Shown one piece after another: positions 1-6,062 of a stretch of 11,500 nt of DNA. The notes under the pieces are model-generated. The model had not been told where the DNA came from. It worked only from the letters and a program-made list of their open reading frames with translations, and searched no databases. This DNA comes from Candidatus Methanovirga meridionalis (GTDB lineage: Archaea > Methanobacteriota > Methanobacteria > Methanobacteriales > Methanobacteriaceae). The position numbers were made by a program, and so were the translations under genes. The stretch lies in the NCBI GenBank assembly GCA_031289325.1, contig JAITPS010000259.1, positions 1 through 11,500 on the forward strand, written 5' to 3'. Every line of letters begins with the position of its first letter. Position 1 is the stretch's first letter.

Positions 1-214
1 TTTTAAAGTAATATAAATAATTTTAAAGTAATATAAATAATTTTAAAGTAATATAAATAATTTTAAAGTAATATAAATAATTTTAAAGTAATATAAATAA
101 TTTTAAAGTAATATAAATGTTTTTTATTTAATATATTTTAATAATGTTTATCTATTTTTAAAATACTTATTTTTAAAAAAGTTATTTATTTAAAACCTTA
201 TCAAATCCACTATA
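1..214 (+). mobile_element. Right part of a TIR-bounded AT-rich repeat element (copy 1, cut by window edge)
   Basis: The window opens inside a 20-bp tandem array (TTTTAAAGTAATATAAATAA, five full copies and a partial one, 1-118). Further right, at 170-214, is the family's conserved right end: AAAAAAGTTATTTATT, then a degenerate GAACTTTATC-like stretch, then CCACTATA. The reverse complement of this end starts TATAGTGG, matching the ends of the copies at 6063, 8773 and 9440. No protein is encoded. The left end lies outside the window. Element membership rests on end similarity judged by eye. Confidence 0.6.
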
Positions 215-259
215 CCAAAATACTTTTCTATTTTTTCTATTAAGAAAATTTTAAATAAA

Positions 260-465
260 ATTATTATAAGAATAGTAAAATAAGTATTATAAAAATAGTA
301 AAATAAGTATTATAAGAATACTAAAATAAGTATTATAAGAATACTAAAATAAGTATTATAAGAATACTAAAATAAGTATTATAAGAATAGTAAAATAAGT
401 ATTATAAGAATACTAAAATAAGTATTATAAGAATACTAAAATAAGTATTATAAGAATACTAAAAT
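260..465. repeat. Nine-copy 23-bp tandem repeat upstream of serS
   Basis: Nine head-to-tail units of 23 bp (the first is 22 bp and slightly diverged) with consensus AAGTATTATAAGAATACT followed by AAAAT. Most units contain the dyad AGTATT-ataag-AATACT; three units carry AATAGT in the right arm, which spoils the symmetry. There are no unique spacers, so this is not a CRISPR array. The array ends about 110 bp before the serS start, lies outside the repeat element at 1-214, and does not encode a protein. A role as iterated binding site is possible but not shown. Confidence 0.85.
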
Positions 466-547
466 AAATAATTTAGAGAAGTAAAATAAACAATGTTGAT
501 ATTATCACAAATAACTTAATTGCATATTCCATTTAATTAAATATTAT

Positions 548-579
548 ATGGGTGAGAAAAATGATGGGTGAGAAAAATG
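548..579 (+). promoter_or_regulatory. Tandemly duplicated ribosome-binding site and start codon of serS
   Basis: The 16-bp unit ATGGGTGAGAAAAATG occurs twice without a gap, at 548-563 and 564-579. Each copy holds GGTGA, a match to the archaeal Shine-Dalgarno GGAGGTGA, followed five bases later by ATG. The second ATG (577) starts serS. The first ATG (561) is in another frame and would give a ten-codon peptide (MMGEKNEIHA) ending at TGA 591-593, overlapping the start of serS. This decides the serS start and may tune its translation. Confidence 0.75.
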
Positions 580-2154
580 AAATTCATGCTTGAAGGGGCA
601 ATTATTTTCAATAAGGATGCTGAGGTTGCAAAAGAAGATATAAAAAAATTTATTAAAGAAGCGAATGAAGAAATTTTACTTAAAGGAACCAGATTAGGTG
701 AAGAAAACACAGGAGCAAAAATAACCAGTTGGAATTTAAATAATAGTGATTTAAACTTAACAATAGAATCTGGAGCTAAAGTTCGTGCACATGATGGATT
801 ACTTAGACTTAAAAATCCTTTAACTAAATTACTTGGTAATAAATACCATTTGGGGATTAGAGGATTTAATATTAAAATATATGATGTAATACTCCCTGTG
901 GATAAATATGAAGTAGATCATGTTGCGGCTAAGGAATTTGGAAAGTATATTCAAGATATTAAAAATGATGATGAGAAAATAGTAATTTCACTAAAAGATG
1001 TGGATGAAACTGCAATTAAAAAACAAGGAGTTAATCGTGTTATAAAACAAGTGGTTAGTGAAAAAGATAAAGTAAGTAATAAAATTAATATAGCTGATGG
1101 AGATAAGGACTTAACATTTAAAGTTATAAATAAACACACTCCAGGAGAAGTTATTGCAAAAAGTCCTAAATTTAAAACTTATTTTAAAGAAGATGTTACT
1201 AAAGCAGCTAAAGAATTAGGATGGATTAAAGAATTTCCAGGGAGAGGTCAGTGGTTTTATGGTCCACAAATGACTGCATTGCAAAGAGGATTTGAACAAT
1301 TGTTTATAGAAAAAATTGTTGATCCATTAGGATTTTATGAAGCATTATTTCCAAAATTAATCCCATTTAGTACACTTAAAAAAATGAGATATCTCGAAGG
1401 ATTACCTGAAGGTATGTATTACTGTAGTGCACCAAAAAGAGATCCAGAAGTTTTTAATAACTTTAAAAATGAATTATCTATCACTCACGAAATTCCAATG
1501 GATTTACTTAAAGCAGGATTAAAAGATCCAAATTATGTTATGGCCGCTGCACAATGTGAGCCATTTTACGAATTTTTATCCCATGAAGTCATTGAAAGAG
1601 AAGAACTTCCAATAAAATTGTATGATAAAAGTGGTTGGACATATAGGTGGGAATCTGGAGGATCAAAGGGAATTGACAGAGTTCATGAATTTCAAAGAAT
1701 GGAAATGGTTTGGGTAGGAACACCAGAACAAACAAATGAATTAAGGGATCAAACAGTCAAAATGTCTCAACAACTGGCAAATGATTTAGAGCTTGAATGG
1801 TATACAGAAATTGGGGATGATCCATTCTATCTTGAAGGTAGAAAAACAGAAAACAGAGGTATTGAATTCCCAGAAGTTCCAAAATATGAAATGAGACTTA
1901 AAGTACCAGGTCAAGATAAAGGTGTAGCTGTTGTATCAGGAAATAATCATGGAACTCACTTTATTCATGGATTTTCTATTAAAGAAGCACATCAAGATAA
2001 AATATGGACAGGCTGTACTGGATTAGGATTAACAAGATGGCTTTTTGGATTTTTAGCCCAAAAAGGTTTTGATAAAAAAAATTGGCCTCAATTACTTAAA
2101 GATAAAGTTAAAGATGTTAAGGCTCCAAAACTGTTAACATGGCCTAAAAAATAA
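577..2154 (+). CDS. serS: Seryl-tRNA synthetase, methanogen type 2
   Basis: Charges tRNA-Ser with serine in the cytoplasm. The 525-aa product matches the rare type 2 SerRS confined to methanogens: a long N-terminal tRNA-binding domain (about residues 1-165) and a class II catalytic core. Visible landmarks are the motif-2 region around TYRWESGG...VHEFQRME (residues 355-376) and motif 3, TGCTGLGLTRW (478-488). The active-site zinc ligands of this type (Cys, Glu, Cys in Methanosarcina barkeri) correspond by spacing to C327 (AAQCEP), E376 (RMEM) and C480 (TGC), all present. ATG 577 is preferred over in-frame GTG 568 because GGTGA lies five bases upstream of it and would be inside the coding region if GTG were used. 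Ends at TAA. It stands alone, flanked by repeats on both sides. Confidence 0.95.
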   Translation: MKFMLEGAIIFNKDAEVAKEDIKKFIKEANEEILLKGTRLGEENTGAKITSWNLNNSDLNLTIESGAKVRAHDGLLRLKNPLTKLLGNKYHLGIRGFNIKIYDVILPVDKYEVDHVAAKEFGKYIQDIKNDDEKIVISLKDVDETAIKKQGVNRVIKQVVSEKDKVSNKINIADGDKDLTFKVINKHTPGEVIAKSPKFKTYFKEDVTKAAKELGWIKEFPGRGQWFYGPQMTALQRGFEQLFIEKIVDPLGFYEALFPKLIPFSTLKKMRYLEGLPEGMYYCSAPKRDPEVFNNFKNELSITHEIPMDLLKAGLKDPNYVMAAAQCEPFYEFLSHEVIEREELPIKLYDKSGWTYRWESGGSKGIDRVHEFQRMEMVWVGTPEQTNELRDQTVKMSQQLANDLELEWYTEIGDDPFYLEGRKTENRGIEFPEVPKYEMRLKVPGQDKGVAVVSGNNHGTHFIHGFSIKEAHQDKIWTGCTGLGLTRWLFGFLAQKGFDKKNWPQLLKDKVKDVKAPKLLTWPKK

Positions 2155-2254
2155 GTCATATCAATTAACGAGTAAATAAACTCAATAATTCCATGAAATC
2201 ATAAATTTACTTATAAATCACATAATATTTAAATAAATTGTTTTTGTTTTGAAA

Positions 2255-2326
2255 TATTGTGGTTTTGATAAAGTTCTTAACAAATAATTTTTTTAAAAAT
2301 TAAGAACTTTTCCATATTGACTATTA
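2255..2326 (-). mobile_element. Minimal TIR repeat element (copy 2, ends only)
   Basis: About 72 bp that consist almost only of the two family ends. The left half is TATTGTGGTTTTGATAAAG followed by TTCTTAACAAATAATTTTTTTA; the right half is TTAAGAACTTTTCC and a TATTGACTATTA terminus. The interior tandem repeats found in the other copies are missing, so this is either an internal-deletion derivative or the ancestral core. The halves are imperfect inverted repeats around AAGTTCTTAA/TTAAGAACTT. It lies about 100 bp downstream of the serS stop and in principle could act as an RNA hairpin there. Confidence 0.65.
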
Positions 2327-2345
2327 GTAAAAGTTTATATTATAA
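2327..2345 (+). promoter_or_regulatory. Likely archaeal promoter (BRE/TATA) for the 56-aa protein gene
   Basis: AAAAGTTTATATTATAA fits the A-rich BRE plus TTTATATA-type TATA box of Methanobacteriales. A start about 25 bp downstream (near 2365) would give a leader of about 60 bases before ATG 2425. The surroundings are AT-rich, so chance TATA-like strings are common; the call rests on position and the BRE-like AAAA. Confidence 0.45.
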
Positions 2346-2424
2346 AAAATATATATTATTATAAAAAAAATGTATACATACTAATTAAAAAAATTTTAAT
2401 TTATTTAAAATAGAGGTTGATATT

Positions 2425-2595
2425 ATGAATAAAACTAAAGAAGAAAATAATGAAGAAAAGCTTGTTAATAATTATCAAAGGTACACGGAATTAAATGAGA
2501 AAACTTGGACTAAATTCAAGGAATTTTCAAATAAAAGCATACCTGGTCAAATTAACATTAAAGCTTATAAAGAAATGCAAGCATTAAAAAAATAG
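2425..2595 (+). CDS. Small hydrophilic protein, 56 aa, unknown function
   Basis: A short gene supported by a strong Shine-Dalgarno (GAGGTTGA, 2413-2420, four bases before ATG) and a promoter-like TATA box about 85 bp upstream. The product begins MNKTKEENNEEKL and ends KAYKEMQALKK. It is highly charged (many Lys, Glu, Asn), has no Cys, no signal peptide and no membrane segment, and is probably mostly helical. It contains one Trp in an aromatic stretch (WTKFKEFSNKS, residues 28-38). It has its own spacer on both sides and does not look like part of an operon. I do not recognise the family. That it is expressed is inferred from the ribosome-binding site and base composition. Confidence 0.7.
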   Translation: MNKTKEENNEEKLVNNYQRYTELNEKTWTKFKEFSNKSIPGQINIKAYKEMQALKK

Positions 2596-2902
2596 GAGAA
2601 CCATCTTCATGAAATCAAAATATGATCGTTGATTTTAGTTTGATTTTATTAAATGTCTCTTCCACCTAATTTTGCTGGTTCTACACTTTCATTTGATTTG
2701 GATAATATTATATTTAATGTTAATTGTATCAAAATCCAAGTGCTGTTAATGAACATAGAAGTGAATAATCATGAGTTAAATAATTATGAGTTGAATTGTG
2801 GAAGAACAAAGATAGCTTATTTAAACTGATTTCATTTTAGAACTCTCAAGTAGGAATCTCTATAGAAAAAAATATTATAAATGGCTATTAAAAGGTATTA
2901 TC
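2596..2902. other. Spacer with possible gene remnants
   Basis: No convincing gene. A 7-bp stem (AAATCAA 2612-2618 / TTGATTT 2629-2635) just after the small gene, followed by a T-rich stretch, could be a weak terminator. On the minus strand 2756-2649 is a 35-codon open frame ending SNESVEPAKLGGRDI; the mixed composition of that tail is unlike the surrounding noncoding DNA and may be the decayed 3' end of a former gene. On the plus strand about 2790-2885 the frames are broken by stops. AATATTATAAATGG near 2869-2882 lies too close to ATG 2903 to be its usual TATA box unless the leader is very short. Confidence 0.4.
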
Positions 2903-3565
2903 ATGATTAATGATAAAATACAGGATTTAAGACAGGCTGCAAAAGTTTCTTCTGGAAATGATTCAGAAAAATTGTGGTGTGCAACAATTGGAAATGAAGA
3001 ATTAATTAATGAAATAAATTATTCTGTATTGGCTTCAAAGAAAAGAGTGAAAATTGTTTTTAGAGAGCATATAGTAATTAAAGAATTTTTAATTCAAAAA
3101 AAATTTGATTTTACATTGATTTTTGGATATTCTGAGAATATAAGAGAGTTAAGTTATCTTAGTAAAGATAAAGGAGGAGCTTACATAAGAATAGCTCCAT
3201 TTTATGTAACAAATGAACATAATTTAATGTTTTTAGTTGGTTCAGAAGAAATTATAAAAAAATTCGCTGGAAATGCAACGAAAATAAAAGCAAATTTTTC
3301 AATTTTATTAGAAGATAAAACAACAGGATTTATAGAAACAGATTTCAACATGGGATTTCTTCCTAATTTTTTAAAAACTATGATATCACCATTGTTTAAT
3401 GTGAGTGATCTTGCACTATCAATAGTTCTTATATCTGTAAATAATGAGGAAAATATTAAAGATATTGAAAAAATAGCTAAATCCAACAAGATATTTATAA
3501 AAAGTCTTAAAGATATTAAGAGTTATTTTAATTCCAATAAACAAGATATTAATAAAAAGTCTTAG
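2903..3565 (+). CDS. 220-aa cytosolic protein, perhaps related to the TrmB C-terminal sensor domain
   Basis: I do not recognise this gene with certainty. The product has no signal peptide or clear membrane helix and alternates beta-like and helical stretches. The order EKLWCATIGNEELI (23-36), KRVKIVFREHI (about 47-57), then GGAYIRIAPFYVTNEHNLMF (91-110) followed by LVGSEEIIKKF resembles the layout of the C-terminal ligand-sensing domain of TrmB-type regulators, where a nucleophile-less phospholipase D-like fold follows a winged helix. Here only about 20 residues precede that part, so no DNA-binding domain is present. This is a weak resemblance. The start is ATG 2903 with AAAGGT (2891-2896) upstream, a modest Shine-Dalgarno. 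The last 22 codons are encoded by the first copy of a 55-bp tandem repeat; the stop arises as the second copy begins in another frame, so the C-terminal tail is probably a recent alteration. Confidence 0.8.
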   Translation: MINDKIQDLRQAAKVSSGNDSEKLWCATIGNEELINEINYSVLASKKRVKIVFREHIVIKEFLIQKKFDFTLIFGYSENIRELSYLSKDKGGAYIRIAPFYVTNEHNLMFLVGSEEIIKKFAGNATKIKANFSILLEDKTTGFIETDFNMGFLPNFLKTMISPLFNVSDLALSIVLISVNNEENIKDIEKIAKSNKIFIKSLKDIKSYFNSNKQDINKKS

Positions 3566-3653
3566 ATATTAAGAATTATTTTAATTCCAATAAACAAGAC
3601 ATTAATAAAAAGTCTCGGATATTAAAAATTATTTTAATTCCAATAAACAGTAG
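3499..3653 (+). repeat. Three-copy 53-55-bp tandem repeat at the 3' end of the 220-aa protein gene
   Basis: Copy 1 (3499-3553) is coding, copy 2 is 3554-3606, and copy 3 (3607-3653) is incomplete. Each starts AAAAAGTCT and contains TTATTTTAATTCCAATAAAC. Copy 2 lacks two bases of copy 1 (CTTAAAGATATT versus CTTAGATATT). Because the unit length is not a multiple of three, copy 2 is read in a new frame and gives AAA AAG TCT TAG, the gene's stop. This indicates local duplication by slippage or recombination. Confidence 0.85.
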
Positions 3654-3710
3654 GGAATGTTATTTAAATGAAGAAAAAATAAAAAATTTCAATAAAGAAA
3701 GTCAAAATTT

Positions 3711-3746
3711 GTTATCGAAGATAACTTAGGAAAATCTAAGATTTCC
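3711..3746 (+). other. Paired stem-loop motif, copy A
   Basis: GTTATC-gaa-GATAAC (3711-3725), linker TTAG, then a second hairpin GGAAAATC-taa-GATTTCC (3729-3746, one bulged A), followed by AGTTT. Same layout as the motifs at 4225, 4328 and 4441 but with different stem sequences. A further small hairpin, ATTGA-acaagc-TCAAT, follows at 3755-3770. It lies in a gene-free kilobase; function unknown. Confidence 0.55.
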
Positions 3747-4027
3747 AGTTTCTAATTGAACAAGCTCAATAATGAAATTTTTTAAATTATAACATTGAAT
3801 TTTTTAAATTATAACATAATATTAAATTTTTAATTAAGAAAATTTCGCATATAAATAAAAAATGTATTTTTATTAATAAAGGTATAATTTATATATTAGA
3901 TTTAATTAATATTATATTAAACTATAATTATATATTGTATTTTAATATTAAATTTTACAAATGTTTTAGTATAAACCTTAAAATTTGAAAATCGTGTTTT
4001 TATGTGTTTTTTGTGTGTTTTTTGTAA

Positions 4028-4160
4028 TATAGTCATTTTGGAAAAGTTCTTAAAGTTTAAATGATAAATTTTTTATTAAATTATTTAATTTTAAATATTA
4101 ATTTATAAAGATCTATAATTTTAAATATTAATTTATAAAGATCTATAATTTTAAATATAG
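4028..4160 (+). mobile_element. Left part of a TIR repeat element (copy 3, right end missing)
   Basis: Starts with the family's left end, TATAGTCATTTTGGAAAAG followed by TTCTTAA, runs through TTTTTTATTAAATTATTT, and then has two 30-bp interior units (4087-4116 and 4117-4146, AATTTTAAATATTAATTTAT plus AAAGATCTAT) and a partial third. The usual right end (AAAAAAGTTATTTATTAAG...) is not found downstream, so the copy is truncated. Same 30-bp register as the units at 8501-8650. Confidence 0.6.
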
Positions 4161-4220
4161 TGATGTAAAAATGTTTGTAATTAATAAATGTTTGTAATTA
4201 ATCATTATTTTTAAATATCA

Positions 4221-4374
4221 TATTGTTGAAAATTTATTTTCAACTTAGGAGAATTTATTCTCTGTTTTTAAGAATTTCGAATTAATATTAATCTAATTTT
4301 TTGAATAATAATTTTCATTGTTTTATTGTTGAAAATTTATTTTCAACTTAGGAGAATTTATTCTCTGTTTTTAA
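4221..4374 (+). repeat. Two identical 51-bp repeats, paired stem-loop motif copies B and C
   Basis: 4221-4271 and 4324-4374 are identical over 51 bp. Each holds GTTGAAAAT-tt-ATTTTCAAC (9-bp stem), linker TTAG, GAGAAT-tt-ATTCTC (6-bp stem), then TGTTTTTAA. Two perfect hairpins with a fixed linker and a trailing T run suggest a structured RNA or terminator-like element. No gene lies between them. Confidence 0.7.
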
Positions 4375-4440
4375 AAATAATAATTATGATTTTTTTAATT
4401 AAAAATTTAATACTTATGGTGCAATTTTAAAAATCTCATT

Positions 4441-4478
4441 ATTGAACTTGTTCAATTAGAAAAACGAAGTTTTTCTGT
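4441..4478 (+). other. Paired stem-loop motif, copy D
   Basis: ATTGAAC-tt-GTTCAAT (4441-4456), linker TA (TTAG if the closing pair is opened), then GAAAAAC-gaa-GTTTTTC (4459-4475) and TGT. Layout and the trailing TGT match copies B and C, with different stem bases. It overlaps the right arm of the 30-bp inverted repeat and ends about 250 bp before mreB. Confidence 0.55.
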
Positions 4479-4727
4479 ACTTAAAAACATTTTTATATAT
4501 TAAATTTTATAAAATTCAATTAAATATTTGCAATCACAAATGATTTTTATTTCTTTAAATTAAATTTAAAAGACTAATCTTAATATTTGAAAAAATAATT
4601 TACAAAAATTTTTTGAATAATGAAATAATGAAATACATCAATTATGCAGAACACTATATTTTTATTAATTTTAATATTTTGAATATAACTAATACTCAAT
4701 TAATGTAAAACTTTAGAGGAAGATAAA

Positions 4728-5810
4728 ATGGATTTTTTCGGTAGAAATAAGGTGACAAAAGTCAACGAGATTAATAAAGCATCTAGAAATAGCAATAATA
4801 ATTTAGGTATTGATTTAGGAACATTAAATACAGTTGTGGCTAAACCATCAGGCGATAAATTTGATTTATATCAAATTCCATCTGTAGTTTCTGTTAAAAA
4901 AGATGATCCCACAGCAGTGTTAGCTGTTGGTGAAGAAGCTAAACTAATGTTAGGTAGAACACCAGAAGATATTGTGGCTCTTAGACCACTTAAAAAAGGA
5001 GTAATTGAAAGTATAATTCAAGCACAAGCTTTATTGATTAAAGCAATGGAAATTGGAAAGAAAGATGGGGAAAAAGTTGGTAGAATTGTTATTGGTGTTC
5101 CAGGAGACTCAACTGAAGTAGAAAAAAATGCTGCAGAAGAAATTGGAAAAAAAGCTGGTGCAGATTATGTTTTAGTAATTAGTGAAGGATTAGCTGCAGC
5201 TATTGGTGCTGGATTACCTATTGCAGAACCTAATGGAATTTTAATAATGGATATTGGTGCTGGTTCAACAGATTTAGTTATTATCTCTTTAGGAGGAATA
5301 ACAGATATCCAAACTGTTAGATTTGGTGGAGATGATATTGATAACAATATTGTAAAACTTGTAAAAGAAAAATTCAATGTTGATATAGGGATCCATGAAG
5401 CAGAACAGGCTAAAATTAGTGTTGGATTAGTAAAAAATAGTAAAGATTTAGAAGTTCGAAGTATTGAAGTTATAGGAAAATCTATTGAAACAAATCATCC
5501 TAAAAAGGTTTTAATAGATTCTGAATTAGTATCTGAAGCTGTAGAACCAATAATTTCTGAAATTGTTGTTGCATTACATCAAGTCTTAGAAAGATTACCT
5601 TCAGAATTAATTTCTGGTGTATATTACAATTCATTATCTGTGGGTGGAGGTTCACAATTAAGAGGTCTTAAAGAAAGGGTTTGTGATGAGTTTGAAATTC
5701 CAATTAAGATTTCGGATGATCCAATGACTGTTGTTGCAAAGGGAGCAGCTATTGTAGCAGCTGAACCAAGAGCATTAGAGCCTGAAGTTAGATTATCAGG
5801 TTTCAAATAA
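4728..5810 (+). CDS. mreB: MreB-like actin homologue (rod-shape protein)
   Basis: An ATP-binding filament protein that in bacteria organises wall synthesis at the inner membrane face; in archaea such proteins are known mainly from pseudomurein-walled methanogens, where a similar role is presumed. The 360-aa length fits MreB (about 335-350) with a somewhat long N-terminus. Actin-fold landmarks: phosphate-1 loop GIDLGTLNTV (27-36), the MreB-typical ISEGLAAAIGAGLPIAEP (151-168), phosphate-2 loop DIGAGSTD (175-182), RFGGDDIDNNIV (198-209), adenosine motif SVGGGSQLRGL (304-314) and TVVAKGAAI (334-342). These match bacterial MreB better than Hsp70 or actin. MDFFG at the extreme N-terminus may be a membrane-binding tip. 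Shine-Dalgarno GAGGA (4716-4720) lies seven bases before ATG. It is single-gene, behind a long structured spacer, and followed by a hairpin terminator. Confidence 0.9.
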   Translation: MDFFGRNKVTKVNEINKASRNSNNNLGIDLGTLNTVVAKPSGDKFDLYQIPSVVSVKKDDPTAVLAVGEEAKLMLGRTPEDIVALRPLKKGVIESIIQAQALLIKAMEIGKKDGEKVGRIVIGVPGDSTEVEKNAAEEIGKKAGADYVLVISEGLAAAIGAGLPIAEPNGILIMDIGAGSTDLVIISLGGITDIQTVRFGGDDIDNNIVKLVKEKFNVDIGIHEAEQAKISVGLVKNSKDLEVRSIEVIGKSIETNHPKKVLIDSELVSEAVEPIISEIVVALHQVLERLPSELISGVYYNSLSVGGGSQLRGLKERVCDEFEIPIKISDDPMTVVAKGAAIVAAEPRALEPEVRLSGFK

Positions 5811-5860
5811 TTCATAGCACATAATACTAAAAACACTCAGATATAATATAAAAATAAACA

Positions 5861-5915
5861 AATAATTATCTTCTTTTAGATAATTATTAAAGTATTTTCA
5901 AACAACATTTTTTTT
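5861..5915 (+). terminator. Hairpin plus T-run after mreB
   Basis: Perfect 11-bp stem AATAATTATCT (5861-5871) / AGATAATTATT (5878-5888) with a 6-base loop, 50 bp after the mreB stop, followed by a run of eight T at 5908-5915 and more T-rich DNA to about 5965. Archaeal termination relies mostly on T-runs, so the T tract may matter more than the stem. Confidence 0.6.
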
Positions 5916-6062
5916 ATTATTTTCCTTTTTCATGGATAATTATTTGATCTTTTTGTTTTTTTCCTTTAGTTCCTAAAATAAGCGATTATTTATCTGCTGT
6001 TGGAGATGAAAATTTCTTATTATGTTTCACTTTAAAATTTATAAATTCTCAAATTAAATAAC
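5916..6062. other. Gene-free AT-rich spacer after mreB
   Basis: T-rich to about 5965, then mixed AT-rich sequence. Frames are short and broken on both strands; no motif or structure beyond the T tracts was recognised. Confidence 0.5.

Larger units (their letters stand above)
3751..4460. repeat. 30-bp inverted repeat pair bracketing about 650 bp of gene-free DNA
   Basis: The sequence at 3751-3780 and the reverse complement of 4431-4460 agree at 28 of 30 positions (core TCTAATTGAACAAG and CAATAATGA). Hairpin-forming sequence lies just outside each arm. Between the arms are an AT-rich stretch, a T/G-rich tract (about 3994-4025), a truncated repeat element (4028-4160) and a 51-bp direct repeat (4221-4271 and 4324-4374, identical). 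No open frame fills the interval, so it could be a non-autonomous element or the residue of one. Spacing and orientation are seen directly; mobility is inference. Confidence 0.6.

Noticed and set aside
1..118. CRISPR-like 20-bp repeats
   Set aside because: Simple head-to-tail AT-rich minisatellite with no spacers, part of a repeat element.
260..465. CRISPR array
   Set aside because: Units are contiguous 23-bp repeats without unique spacers, and no cas gene is present.
568..576. GTG at 568 as the serS start
   Set aside because: It would place the Shine-Dalgarno GGTGA (567-571) on the start codon itself; ATG 577 has ideal spacing and gives the family-typical N-terminus MKFMLEG.
951..1139. Minus-strand open frame inside serS
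   Set aside because: Shadow of the serS reading frame; hydrophobic low-complexity translation and no ribosome-binding site.
3202..3489. Minus-strand 95-codon frame inside the 220-aa protein gene
   Set aside because: The plus-strand frame is longer, has a ribosome-binding site and better codon use; the antisense frame is a by-product of AT bias.
5165..5836. Two minus-strand open frames over mreB (5165-5377 and 5624-5836)
   Set aside because: Both are antisense to conserved mreB motifs and have no start signals.
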